Assembly (NCBI RefSeq): GCF_012926525.1
Contig: NZ_JABBNI010000036.1
Coordinates: forward strand, 186,001-250,000
Origin: Clostridium muellerianum
GTDB taxonomy: Bacteria > Bacillota > Clostridia > Clostridiales > Clostridiaceae
Length of the DNA stretch: 64,000 nucleotides
Reading direction: 5' to 3'
The notes beneath the pieces were generated by a model. That model was not told the origin of the DNA. It saw only the letters and a list, made by a program, of their open reading frames with translations, and ran no database searches. Positions 1-6,941 of the stretch are shown in pieces (positions within the stretch are counted from its first letter, which is position 1; each line of letters starts with the position of its first letter). A program made the translations under genes and the position numbers.

Positions 1-140
1 AAGGTTTCACCTATATTATCTTCCAAATGTTTTATTCTGCTGGTGATGGTAGATTGAACCACATGGAGATGTTCTGCTGTTTTAGTAAAGTTTTTCAACT
101 TAGCTAAGCAAATGAAAGTTTTTAAAAGTTCATAGTCCAT
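1..140 (-). CDS. LysR-family transcriptional regulator, N-terminal part (cut by window edge)
   Basis: Reading leftward from ATG at 140 the sequence encodes MDYELLKTFICLAKLKNFTK, then a helix-turn-helix (TAEHLHVVQSTITSRIKHLE), the standard first 45 residues of LysR-type regulators. A ribosome site (AAAGGGGTGAT) precedes the start. The effector domain lies outside the window. It is divergent from the GlcG/HbpS-like gene at 397 with 256 bp between them, the usual arrangement for a LysR regulator and its target. The ligand cannot be inferred. Confidence 0.85.
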   Translation of the reverse strand, partial: MDYELLKTFICLAKLKNFTKTAEHLHVVQSTITSRIKHLEDNIGET

Positions 141-396
141 GCTGCAAATCACCCCTTTCTATAATCAATATTTTCGATAGATATAATTAGATATATTCGT
201 TATACAAATAGAAAAACCTCTTTTATAATTTAATTGTAACAACTTGATGTAAAAATATTCTATAGGAAGGAGTATATATGCATGTATATGATGAATGAAG
301 AAATTGAATCCTTCTTATAGCAACATCAGGTGGATTTAAGAACAAATCTTATATATTTCAGAAATAGAAAGTAATAAAATTAGGAGGAAATAGAAA
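141..396. promoter_or_regulatory. Divergent intergenic region between LysR gene and GlcG/HbpS-like gene
   Basis: This AT-rich gap holds the presumed divergent promoters. A strong Shine-Dalgarno-like AAGGAG at 267-272 is followed by ATG triplets at 278 and 288 that open only 6- and 10-codon frames, so it may be a leader peptide or the remains of an older gene start. LysR operator boxes (T-N11-A) are likely near 175-215, but they cannot be assigned with confidence. Confidence 0.35.
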
Positions 397-828
397 ATGA
401 ATAAATTATTTATGAAGCCCACATTGACTCTTGAAATTGCTAAAGTGATTTCTTCAGCTGCAGAAGCAGAAGCTGATAGAAACGGTTGGGCTGTAGCTAT
501 TGCAGTGACAGATGATAGAGGTGAATTAATACATTTTATAAGAAAGGATAATACTACAAATGCAGCGATAGGTATAGCCCAAAAGAAAGCTTTCCATGCA
601 GCAAATTATAGACGAAATACAATGTTTCATCAGAAATTATTGTCAGAAGGAAATGAGAATATTGCTGTATTGAGTCTGCCAAACTGCATGCCTGTTGAAG
701 GTGGCATACAATTGATTTACGAAGGCAACGTTGTAGGAGCAATAGGAGTAAGTGGTTTAGCATCATATAATGATGGACGAGTTGCACAAAAAGGTTGTGA
801 AGCCTTTGAAAAATTAATGTCAGAGTAA
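397..828 (+). CDS. GlcG/HbpS-like protein (DUF336 family)
   Basis: This 143-residue protein matches the GlcG/HbpS (DUF336) family over its full length. The hallmarks are the early 'AVAIAVTDDRGELIHFIR' strand pattern, the 'NAAIGIAQKKAFHAA' helix, and the C-terminal glycine motifs 'PVEGGIQLIY' and 'GAIGVSG'. Characterised relatives are a secreted haem-binding sensor (HbpS) and components near glycolate utilisation genes, and the biochemical role of most is unknown. No signal peptide is visible, so it is probably cytosolic. AGGAGG at 382-387 supports the start. The divergent LysR gene is the likely regulator. It is followed by an isochorismatase-type hydrolase, so the pair may act on a small organic substrate (inference). 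Confidence 0.8.
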   Translation: MNKLFMKPTLTLEIAKVISSAAEAEADRNGWAVAIAVTDDRGELIHFIRKDNTTNAAIGIAQKKAFHAANYRRNTMFHQKLLSEGNENIAVLSLPNCMPVEGGIQLIYEGNVVGAIGVSGLASYNDGRVAQKGCEAFEKLMSE

Positions 829-850
829 TTTTGTAAGTGATGCAGTAATT

Positions 851-906
851 TTAGTCAATATTATCTTGTGGTAGTCAATTAAGACAAGCAATATAATATT
901 GACTAA
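851..906. repeat. Long inverted repeat between the GlcG-like and isochorismatase genes
   Basis: TTAGTCAATATTAT (851-864) is exactly complementary to ATAATATTGACTAA (893-906), and an inner CTTG/CAAG pair extends the stem. There is no T-tract after it on the + strand, so it is not a clear intrinsic terminator. It may be an operator or an RNA processing hairpin. Confidence 0.6.
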
Positions 907-955
907 TTTGAAATAATTAAGAAAAGATTATTTAAGAGCGAAAGGAAGAAAGTAT

Positions 956-1492
956 ATGAATAATGTTGTTTTGTTGGTTGTAGATGTGCAAAATACACTT
1001 ATTAAGAAACATCCTTATAATGAACAGAAAGTAATTGAAAATATTAAGAAACTTATTTTAACTGCAAGAGGTACTAATAAGGAAGTTATATATGTACGTC
1101 ATGATGATGGAAAGGGTACCGAATTTGAGAAAGGTACAGATGGCTGGCAGATTTATGATGAGGTAGCACCTAACAATAGTGAATATATCGTTGAAAAGGA
1201 GTATAATAGTGCTTTTCATAAAACTGGACTTAGAGAGTATTTAGAAAGTAAAGAGATAGATACTATTATACTTGTAGGACTTCAAATAGAATATTGTATG
1301 GACGCTACTTTAAAAAGTGCATTTGATTATGAATATAAAATAATTATTCCAGAAGAAACAAATACAACTTTCGATAACGAGCTTCTATCTGGTGAGAAAC
1401 TTTATGAATTTTACAATTATAAGATTTGGAATAAACGTTTTGCAAGTGTCTTATCAATGGAAGATGTAATAAAAATTTTGCTAGACAATTAA
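956..1492 (+). CDS. Isochorismatase-family cysteine hydrolase
   Basis: This 178-residue protein has the isochorismatase/nicotinamidase fold. The catalytic triad is visible: Asp in 'LLVVDVQNTL' near residue 10, Lys in 'IVEKEYNSAF' near 82, and the nucleophile Cys in 'GLQIEYCMDATLKSAFD' near 113. The GxxxExCxxxT pattern is standard for the family. Members cleave nicotinamide, isochorismate, peroxyureidoacrylate or carbamoyl compounds, and the exact substrate cannot be read from sequence. The start is supported by AAAGGAAG 5-8 bases upstream. It lies 127 bp downstream of the GlcG-like gene on the same strand, with an inverted repeat between them. Confidence 0.88.
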   Translation: MNNVVLLVVDVQNTLIKKHPYNEQKVIENIKKLILTARGTNKEVIYVRHDDGKGTEFEKGTDGWQIYDEVAPNNSEYIVEKEYNSAFHKTGLREYLESKEIDTIILVGLQIEYCMDATLKSAFDYEYKIIIPEETNTTFDNELLSGEKLYEFYNYKIWNKRFASVLSMEDVIKILLDN

Positions 1493-1568
1493 TGAATATA
1501 ATATGGATTATCTCAAAGAAGATAAACCTGTATTTGTTTAAGTTTTGGAAAAAGTCTGTGCTATTAGC

Positions 1569-1628
1569 AAATTCGCTGCGCTTATAAATATCCCTGTGGG
1601 ATGTAAACGCATTTAACAATTTGTTTTG
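1569..1628. repeat. Dispersed repeat A, copy 1
   Basis: A ~60-bp element that begins AAATTCGCTG, contains a small ATCCC-TGT-GGGAT hairpin followed by GTAAAC, and ends TTAACAATTTGTTTTG. Related copies lie at 4779-4840, at 9103-9140 plus 9343-9358 (interrupted), and as a partial copy at 12749-12768. The copies carry no coding frame and look like an interspersed non-autonomous element or recombination scar. Confidence 0.6.
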
Positions 1629-1656
1629 CTATTAGAACTGTAGATATGTACCATTT

Positions 1657-1684
1657 AAACCCTTGACGAAAGTGTCAAGGGTTT
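1657..1684. terminator. Bidirectional hairpin terminator
   Basis: AAACCCTTGAC (1657-1667) pairs with GTCAAGGGTTT (1674-1684). It sits between the convergent isochorismatase gene and the truncated decarboxylase-family copy. An almost identical hairpin follows the intact decarboxylase-family gene at 9387-9414, because the whole segment is duplicated. Confidence 0.7.
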
Positions 1685-1698
1685 TGTGACCTAGTGTA

Positions 1699-2208
1699 CT
1701 ACTTAAGAACCCGCCCTTTCAAAGCATTCATAAAGACTGTACCTGCTGCACTGTTAACAGATATATTACTATATACAGGTAAATCAGCCAGCTGCTTGAT
1801 TATATAATTGTATACATTCTTCTTATTTGGTATCCATTCTACAGTACCTTTACCACAGCATCCATTTATAATACTAGTTGACTTCGGATAAAGTATAGGT
1901 TCGTTTAAAGCTGCGCCTGGACCATCTACCTTAGGAATGTAACGCCAGCCAAAGACATTATTAGGTATAGGACCTGCAGCTTTTGCTTTTTCTAACTTTC
2001 CTTTTTCCCAGAACTTGATATCAGACATTTCTAGACGTAGAAAGGTTTCTCCAAATATGCTAGCATTGGTAAAATACTTGTTATTATAAGAATGAAGATC
2101 TTGTATATCAGCAAAAATTTTAGGCTGACCGCTTTGTTCTCTCCCTCCAATTATTGGAATAGTATTATTCTCCCAGATAACTAATGGAAAAACGCCCTCT
2201 AATTGATT
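1699..2208 (-). pseudogene. Truncated acetoacetate-decarboxylase-family gene (C-terminal two thirds only)
   Basis: The minus-strand frame encodes 'GVFPLVIWENNTIPIIGGRE' through '...FMNALKGRVLK', nearly identical to the C-terminal part of the intact gene at 9429-10217. It lacks the first ~95 residues, the ribosome site and the promoter. At 2201-2236 the sequence switches abruptly to the DNA found just upstream of the DUF362-like gene (12670-12708), with AATTGAT shared at the joint. It is therefore a deletion derivative of a second copy of the two-gene cassette and is probably not expressed as an active enzyme. The Lys-containing motif 'GREQSGQPK' is still present. Confidence 0.85.
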
Positions 2209-2244
2209 CCCATAACTATATTTTATTATTATAAATTACAAATC

Positions 2245-2883
2245 TTATTTTTTTTCACCAAATATATCACATAATAAATTCATACTAAAGTTTATAAAAT
2301 CATCCTCATTAAGCGAAAAATGCTCTGTGAATGTTTTACCTGATATAGAAAACATATGAAAGAATCCTGTTATCATAAATTCAGCAGAATGAGTTAATAG
2401 CATTGTATCAAAATCTGTTCGTATACTTCCGTCTGCCTTTCCTTCATCAATTACTTTTGCAATTTCTTGAGCCAATTCCTCGCTAACTTTATTAAACTCA
2501 ATACGTTTAGCTGAATTTTCTTTAGTAGGCTTAATATATCCAATATAATTCATTAAGTTCAATGTACTAGGGGTTTCTTTATAAAATTGGCAATAAGTAT
2601 TTATTAAGTATTTAAGCTTTTCATATCCGTTATTTCCATTTGGAGCTACGTTTTTAAGCCTACATAAAAGTCTCTCAAATCCTCTAATTATGACTGTAAA
2701 CAATAAATCTTCTTTATCAGTAAAATATTGATATATAGTCTTCCTAGTAAATTGAGCTTCCTTAGCTATTGCTTCCATTGAGGCTCCGTTATATCCCATT
2801 ACAGTAAAGACTTTTTCAGCAGCATTTATGATATCTTCTTCTCTTGCAAGTTTTTCTTTTTCTTTTCTAGAAATTATGCACAT
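2245..2883 (-). CDS. TetR/AcrR-family transcriptional regulator
   Basis: This 212-residue protein has a TetR DNA-binding domain at residues ~15-60 ('IINAAEKVFTVMGYNGASME' followed by 'IAKEAQFTRKTIYQYFTDKE'), then an all-helical ligand domain that cannot be assigned to a ligand. The ATG at 2883 is chosen over an upstream in-frame ATG because AGGAGG lies 6 bases before it. The gene is divergent from the flavodoxin-type reductase at 3034. The 150-bp gap contains clear palindromes, so autoregulation and control of the reductase/PEBP operon are likely. Confidence 0.9.
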   Translation of the reverse strand: MCIISRKEKEKLAREEDIINAAEKVFTVMGYNGASMEAIAKEAQFTRKTIYQYFTDKEDLLFTVIIRGFERLLCRLKNVAPNGNNGYEKLKYLINTYCQFYKETPSTLNLMNYIGYIKPTKENSAKRIEFNKVSEELAQEIAKVIDEGKADGSIRTDFDTMLLTHSAEFMITGFFHMFSISGKTFTEHFSLNEDDFINFSMNLLCDIFGEKK

Positions 2884-2907
2884 AAAAAATTTCCTCCTAT
2901 TGACAAG

Positions 2908-2970
2908 TAAGTACACAAAATGTATATTAAGGTTACATGATGTAACTTTGAATTACAACTTGTGTACTTA
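2908..2970. promoter_or_regulatory. Palindromic operator region between tetR-type gene and reductase operon
   Basis: Two exact inverted 11-mers, TAAGTACACAA (2908-2918) and TTGTGTACTTA (2960-2970), flank a second near-perfect palindrome GTTACATGATGTAAC (2932-2946). This is the expected form of TetR-family operators in a divergent promoter. Which palindrome binds the regulator cannot be decided here. Confidence 0.6.
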
Positions 2971-3033
2971 GAGTATATTATATTGTCTATAATTTGTAAA
3001 GAAATTGAAATATTAATGGAGGATGAGGAAGGT

Positions 3034-3756
3034 ATGAAAAAAGATATTAAAATTGTTGCAGTGATAAGCAGTCCTAATTTTAACGGGAATACTGCATCAT
3101 TAGTGAGAGCGGCACTTAATGGCGCAAAGAAGGAAGGAGCATCTGTAACAGAAATATTTCTTGCAAATTACAAGCTTGAATTTTGCAAAGGATGCTTAAT
3201 GTGTAATGCAAAAGGGAAATGTCCCATTTCTGATGATTTTGAAGAAATTAGAAAACTTATTTATGAAGCAGATGGAATTATATTAGGCTCTCCAACCTAC
3301 GCTTTAGAGTATAATGCAGCAATGAAATGTTTCTTTGAACGTTTAGGGACTTACACTTTATATGCTTCTTTACTTGGAGAAAAGTATGTTGTTGGAATAT
3401 CTACATCATATAATAAAAATGGAGCAAAAAAAGTAGCGAAGAAACTTACTGACATATTTAAGTTTGGGATATTTGAGAGAAGTTATATTTCGGGAACTTT
3501 AGGTGTTCATACTATGGTTAATGGAGTGGAAAAGAAGGTTTGTGAAAGCACTGATGATTTAAAGAAAGCTGATGAGCTTGGAAGAAAAATTACAAAAGAC
3601 ATAAAATTTAATAATAGATATCCTTTCCAAAATGTAATTATGAGAGTGGTGATTTTATTATATTTAAAACCTATTTTTAAAAAATTTATTTTAAAAAATA
3701 AAGAAGAAAAAGAACGTGCATCATATTATAGTCTTCACCAAAGAGGGTTAATTTAA
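3034..3756 (+). CDS. NADPH-dependent FMN reductase / flavodoxin-like oxidoreductase
   Basis: This 240-residue protein starts 'MKKDIKIVAVISSPNFNGNT', the FMN-phosphate-binding loop of the flavodoxin-like reductase fold, followed by the cysteine cluster 'CKGCLMCNAKGKCP' and the 'GIILGSPTYALEYNAAMKCF' flavin-binding strand. Proteins with this Cys motif are iron-sulfur flavoprotein-like or flavin reductases, and the spacing here could bind a metal cluster (inference). The C-terminal ~50 residues are basic and hydrophobic ('NVIMRVVILLYLKPIFKKFI'), a possible membrane-associated helix. An in-frame ATG at 3016 is an alternative start. The next gene overlaps the stop by one base, so the two are translationally coupled. 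Confidence 0.82.
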   Translation: MKKDIKIVAVISSPNFNGNTASLVRAALNGAKKEGASVTEIFLANYKLEFCKGCLMCNAKGKCPISDDFEEIRKLIYEADGIILGSPTYALEYNAAMKCFFERLGTYTLYASLLGEKYVVGISTSYNKNGAKKVAKKLTDIFKFGIFERSYISGTLGVHTMVNGVEKKVCESTDDLKKADELGRKITKDIKFNNRYPFQNVIMRVVILLYLKPIFKKFILKNKEEKERASYYSLHQRGLI

Positions 3757-4334
3757 TGGTTTGGAAGAGTAGAATGAAATTATTTACTAAAGGGCTTTGG
3801 GGTGTAGCAGCACTAATGGTTGTTTTTGTATTTTATAAGAGAATGAATGCTTGTGATTATGTTAAGGCTCAAGTTAATTTGGGTGTAACTAGTAGTGCTT
3901 TTGAAGATGGGGGGACGATTCCCAAGAAATATACTGGCAGGGGAGAAGATAATTCTCCACCTATTAAACTTGAAACAATTGATAAAAAGGCAGAAACAAT
4001 TGCTATTATTATGGATGATTTAGATAATCCATTAGGAATGTTTAACCATTGGGTAATCTGGAATATACCTGCTAGCTTTAGTGATATTCCAGAAGGTATA
4101 TCTAAAGAAAAGATTGTAAAATCATTAGGAAATGCAGTTCAAGGTCAGAGTTACTATGGCAACAAACATTATTATAGAGGACCCAAACCTCCATTTGGTA
4201 CACACAAATATGTATTTAAAGTATATGTTTTAGACAGTACTCTTAACTTGAGCGAAAATTCTGATAAAGTGGCATTACAGAAGACAATGGAAGGCCATAT
4301 TTTGCAGTATGGAACATTAACTGGTTATTTTTGA
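3756..4334 (+). CDS. YbhB/YbcL (PEBP/Raf-kinase-inhibitor-like) family protein with N-terminal membrane anchor
   Basis: The 192-residue product has an N-terminal hydrophobic segment (residues ~11-27, 'GLWGVAALMVVFVFY') and then a PEBP domain: 'SSAFEDGGTIPKKYTGRGED', 'IAIIMDDLDNP', 'FNHWVIWNIP', and 'YRGPKPPFGTHKYVFKVYVL'. The DDLDNP and GPxPPxGxH blocks form the conserved anion-binding pocket. It is probably anchored outside the membrane. It overlaps the reductase stop codon (TAATG), so it belongs to the TetR-controlled operon. The physiological role of bacterial PEBPs is mostly unknown. Confidence 0.88.
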   Translation: MVWKSRMKLFTKGLWGVAALMVVFVFYKRMNACDYVKAQVNLGVTSSAFEDGGTIPKKYTGRGEDNSPPIKLETIDKKAETIAIIMDDLDNPLGMFNHWVIWNIPASFSDIPEGISKEKIVKSLGNAVQGQSYYGNKHYYRGPKPPFGTHKYVFKVYVLDSTLNLSENSDKVALQKTMEGHILQYGTLTGYF

Positions 4335-4515
4335 GGAAAGATTTTAGTAAGTAAAGATAGTAGTATTTAATGTTTATAAAAATTAAAAGTAAACATCAAA
4401 AGTATTTCTCATGTACATAACATATTCTATAATGCAAAAATTTAAAAATAAAATTGCCTACTTTAATTGATACAAACATAGCAAAAATATATGTTTATTT
4501 TTCATAAAAATTTGA

Positions 4516-4521
4516 TATAAT
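4516..4521 (+). promoter_or_regulatory. Extended -10 promoter upstream of a non-coding transcript
   Basis: TATAAT at 4516-4521 is preceded by TGN (4513-4515), an extended -10 element. The -35 region is weak. Transcription would begin near 4528, just before three hairpins and a terminator with no open frame. Confidence 0.5.
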
Positions 4522-4527
4522 ATAAAT

Positions 4528-4657
4528 AAGAAAAGCTTAGTGCTGGTAACACTAAGCAATCCCTAGAATATTTATTTTGTTTTAGGGCTATTGGATTAAA
4601 TTAATCAAAGGTTAATTAAGAAAAAGTGCTAATCTTAGTTGGATGGGGCACTTTTTT
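4528..4657 (+). ncRNA. Candidate small structured RNA
   Basis: After an extended -10 promoter, about 130 bases fold into consecutive hairpins without an open reading frame. The first is GCTTAGTG/CACTAAGC (4535-4542 with 4550-4557). The second is CCCTA/TAGGG (4561-4565 with 4583-4587). A small GATTA/TAATC stem follows near 4594-4606. The last is a terminator AAAAAGTGC/GCACTTTTT (4621-4629 with 4648-4656) ending in T. I do not recognise it as a known riboswitch or 6S RNA. It is a prediction from promoter plus structure plus terminator. Confidence 0.5.
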
Positions 4658-4778
4658 CTTTGCTTTTAATTTCTATATCAAGACCAAGAAACTTAATCTT
4701 AATCTTTAAATTATATACAAAAAGATTATGTTGTAAAACCAATCTAATAATATAAACTATTGAAACACATTTTATAGA

Positions 4779-4840
4779 AAATTCGCTGTAATCATAAATA
4801 TCCCCGGGGGATGTAAACAGATTATTAACAATTTGTTTTG
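4779..4840. repeat. Dispersed repeat A, copy 2
   Basis: The best-preserved 62-bp copy of repeat A: AAATTCGCTGTA, an ATCCCCGGGGGAT palindrome, GTAAAC, and the end TTAACAATTTGTTTTG. It sits alone in intergenic DNA, unlike copies 1 and 3, which border the decarboxylase-family cassettes. Confidence 0.6.
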
Positions 4841-5213
4841 ATAAAAGTATTGCATGATGAACAGTACCACAAGTAGTAGCAAAATATATAAATAGATATA
4901 TAGACCTAATTCTATCATATGGATACATTTAAGGAAGGTAATCTCTATTTGTATATTTAAACACATAAACTTAAAGTAATATGTTTATTATGAAAATAAA
5001 AATTAGCATATAATAATACTGACTATGTATAAATTGTGTAATTCCAGGATACTTAATTTACACATAAGTAGCTAAGTAATGTAATAATATAAAAATAGAG
5101 GTTGGAAGTTTGAATCTTCATCCAACCCTGTTAAGTAAACATATTATTTTTAAGTTTATACCAAAGTCTTGATAACTCTATTTTTCTATGGAATAAAAAC
5201 ATTTTTTGTGATA

Positions 5214-5390
5214 TTATTTTTGAGAAATACATTTTTTAGGACAAGTTAATTGGCAAGCTCCACAGTCAACACAAGCTGATTCGCTGATTATTCTTTTTCT
5301 ATCTTTGTCTTCTGTGATACATCCAACAATGCATACCCGCTCGCAAGTTCCACAACCTACACAATCTGATTTATTTATTTTTCTAGGCAT
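5214..5390 (-). CDS. Small 2[4Fe-4S] ferredoxin
   Basis: A 58-residue protein starting MPRKINKSDCVGCGTCERVC with a second cluster motif CVDCGACQLTC followed by P. Both CxxCxxCxxxC-type motifs needed for two [4Fe-4S] clusters are present, the second closing with CPKKC. The start has AAGGAG 7 bases upstream. It lies 24 bp downstream of the flavin-binding protein on the same strand, so the two probably form an operon that moves electrons between a flavin and iron-sulfur clusters (inference). A divergent Rrf2 regulator, a family that often senses iron-sulfur or redox state, is the likely controller. Confidence 0.85.
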   Translation of the reverse strand: MPRKINKSDCVGCGTCERVCIVGCITEDKDRKRIISESACVDCGACQLTCPKKCISQK

Positions 5391-5414
5391 ATTTCTCTCC
5401 TTACATCTAGAAAA

Positions 5415-5786
5415 TTATAATGTTTGTTTGCAAGAGGTAACTGTAACTTCTAATGTTCTTGTAAGAAATGGACACTTTTCTTTCATCATCTTAAAGTTAT
5501 CCCCCTCTTTTAGAAATTTAGCAGTTCCTTCAAGTAAAAATCCAGTTCCCATAAATTTGTAGCCCATTACTTCATTACTACCAAGAGTCAATTTAACTTT
5601 AGGGTTAGCATTAATATTTTCTTCCGTTTTAATCATAGCAGCTGCGGGAATTAATATTTTATTTCCTTCTACAACAATTAAATAGCTGTTCCATGTATTA
5701 ACGACATGTACTTCATTATTTGAACAAGTTCCTATAGATACTACTCCTTCATGATTTAGTACTTCAAAAAATTTTTCTGTAAACAT
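5415..5786 (-). CDS. Pyridoxamine 5'-phosphate-oxidase-like flavin-binding protein
   Basis: This 123-residue protein begins 'MFTEKFFEVLNHEGVVSIGT' and has the split-barrel pattern of FMN-binding PNPOx-like proteins: 'VHVVNTWNSYLIVVEGNKIL', then 'PAAAMIKTEENINANPKVKL', then 'GTGFLLEGTAKFL'. The ATG at 5786 is preferred over an in-frame upstream ATG because GAAGGA lies just before it. Small proteins of this type bind flavin or haem, and the substrate is unknown. The C-terminal half contains isolated cysteines. It is co-transcribed with the ferredoxin at 5214 and divergent from Rrf2. Confidence 0.8.
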   Translation of the reverse strand: MFTEKFFEVLNHEGVVSIGTCSNNEVHVVNTWNSYLIVVEGNKILIPAAAMIKTEENINANPKVKLTLGSNEVMGYKFMGTGFLLEGTAKFLKEGDNFKMMKEKCPFLTRTLEVTVTSCKQTL

Positions 5787-5822
5787 TTTATATTCCTTCT
5801 TTCTTCTTAATGCGGACATATA

Positions 5823-5849
5823 TTATCATCGACCAAAGTTATCGTCGAC
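5823..5849. promoter_or_regulatory. Direct-repeat operator upstream of flavoprotein-ferredoxin operon
   Basis: TTATCATCGAC (5823-5833) and TTATCGTCGAC (5839-5849) are an 11-mer repeated with one difference and a 16-bp period, 37 bases upstream of the flavoprotein start. The divergent Rrf2 regulator is the obvious candidate to bind them (inference). Confidence 0.45.
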
Positions 5850-6005
5850 AATTATTGTCTTTAATAATAATATGATTTTTTTGTTTGTTTGTCAATAGAT
5901 ATTATTTGCAAAAGAATGTATATTTAATACTGTATGATTATCTTGAATGAGAATAAATAATAAGATATTATTAATAAAAGACTATATATCAAAGGAGTAT
6001 GAAAA

Positions 6006-6509
6006 ATGAAATTTTCAGTAGGAGTAGAATATGCAATACATTGCTTATTATATATGGTAAACACAGAAGAAGGTAAATCTATAGGAATTAGGGATTTAGC
6101 CACATTTCAAGGTATCTCGGAAACTTATTTATCAAAAGTATATGCAAAATTAAGTAAGTCAGGAATTATAAAATCTATACCGGGTGTAAAAGGTGGTTAT
6201 ACACTAGCTAGTAGTGCAGAAGAGATAACTTTTTGGGATATTGTTGAAGCAGTAGAAGGAAGTGCGCCATTTTTTCAATGTGCAGAAATTAGACAAAATA
6301 ATATATTATTAGACAAAGATAATTTACCAGACACATATACCAAATGTCCTTGTTTAATAAAAGTTGTAATGCTAGAAGCAGAAGATGAAATGAGAAAATA
6401 TTTAAATAATAAGACATTAGCATGGTTATATGATGAGGTATATAATAAAAAAGTTCCGAAGGAAATGAAAAATGCAACAATTGAATGGTTCAATAATAGC
6501 AAAAAGTAA
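6006..6509 (+). CDS. Rrf2-family transcriptional regulator
   Basis: A 167-residue regulator with the Rrf2 winged helix: 'MKFSVGVEYAIHCLLYMV', 'IRDLATFQGISETYLSKVYA', 'LSKSGIIKSIPGVKGGYTLA', and 'ITFWDIVEAVEG'. Cysteines in 'FFQCAEI' and 'KCPCLIK' are at the places where IscR/NsrR-type relatives hold an Fe-S cluster, although the spacing here is not canonical. The start has AAAGGAG 7 bases upstream. It is divergent from the flavoprotein-ferredoxin operon, with a direct-repeat operator in the gap, so redox or iron-sulfur sensing is the likely role. Confidence 0.88.
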   Translation: MKFSVGVEYAIHCLLYMVNTEEGKSIGIRDLATFQGISETYLSKVYAKLSKSGIIKSIPGVKGGYTLASSAEEITFWDIVEAVEGSAPFFQCAEIRQNNILLDKDNLPDTYTKCPCLIKVVMLEAEDEMRKYLNNKTLAWLYDEVYNKKVPKEMKNATIEWFNNSKK

Positions 6510-6574
6510 TTTAAGTAGTAAAATTAAGAATGTTAATGGAGTTAGTATGACTAACGCTTAGAAATTCTATGGTG

Positions 6575-6600
6575 AACCCCGTGCCATAAGGGGTTTTTAG
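6575..6600 (+). terminator. Intrinsic terminator after the Rrf2 gene
   Basis: AACCCC (6575-6580) pairs with GGGGTT (6590-6595), followed by a T run. A small palindrome GTTAGTATGACTAAC precedes it at 6541-6555. Confidence 0.75.
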
Positions 6601-6619
6601 TATTTATTAAATTGTAGCG

Positions 6620-6854
6620 ATGGCATGTGTAGGTTTAAATGAAGTGACAGAGTATATGAATGAGAATGAGGTATTAAAACAATTTAAAAGTGCAAATAAG
6701 TATGTAATTATTTATCCATTGCATAACTTTAATATTACGTCAAAGCTGAAAGATTATATTGATGTTCAATTTTCTTGGTATTGAGGATTATGAAATAATT
6801 CGAGTTCAAGGAACTGCCTTAGTGGACAGAGATAAAATATATGTTAAATGTTAA
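6620..6854 (+). pseudogene. Frameshifted gene remnant of unknown function
   Basis: The first frame (6620-6784) reads MACVGLNEVTEYMNENEVLK and ends '...KDYIDVQFSWY' at TGA. Reading continues in another frame ('FLGIEDYEIIRVQGTALVDR' then 'DKIYVKC') to a stop at 6854. The two halves look like one small protein split by a frameshift, and no family is recognised. There is no good ribosome site. Confidence 0.4.
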
Positions 6855-6941
6855 ATAAATGTATTATAATTTATATATCTACATCCAACTTTTATTGAAT
6901 TACAAGTGTCAAAAATAGAGAAAAATATAGGAGGATGCTTA

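Larger units (their letters stand above)
4335..5213. other. Gene-poor stretch
   Basis: Apart from the candidate RNA (4528-4657) and repeat A copy 2 (4779-4840), no convincing gene is seen. Open frames on the minus strand (4635-4966) have no ribosome sites or recognisable composition. A hairpin at 5100-5128 (GGTTGGA / TCCAACC) resembles a tRNA acceptor-T-arm hairpin but is too degenerate to call. Confidence 0.5.

Noticed and set aside
278-317. Two very short frames after AAGGAG at 267
   Set aside because: Only 6 and 10 codons; could be a leader but no supporting evidence.
4635-4966. Open frames of 64-97 residues on the minus strand
   Set aside because: No ribosome site, no recognisable composition, and they cross repeat A and the terminator of the candidate RNA.
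5100-5128. Hairpin with tRNA T-loop-like sequence
   Set aside because: Only a GGTTGGA/TCCAACC stem and a TTTGAATC loop; no anticodon or D arm, and the T-stem has a mismatch.
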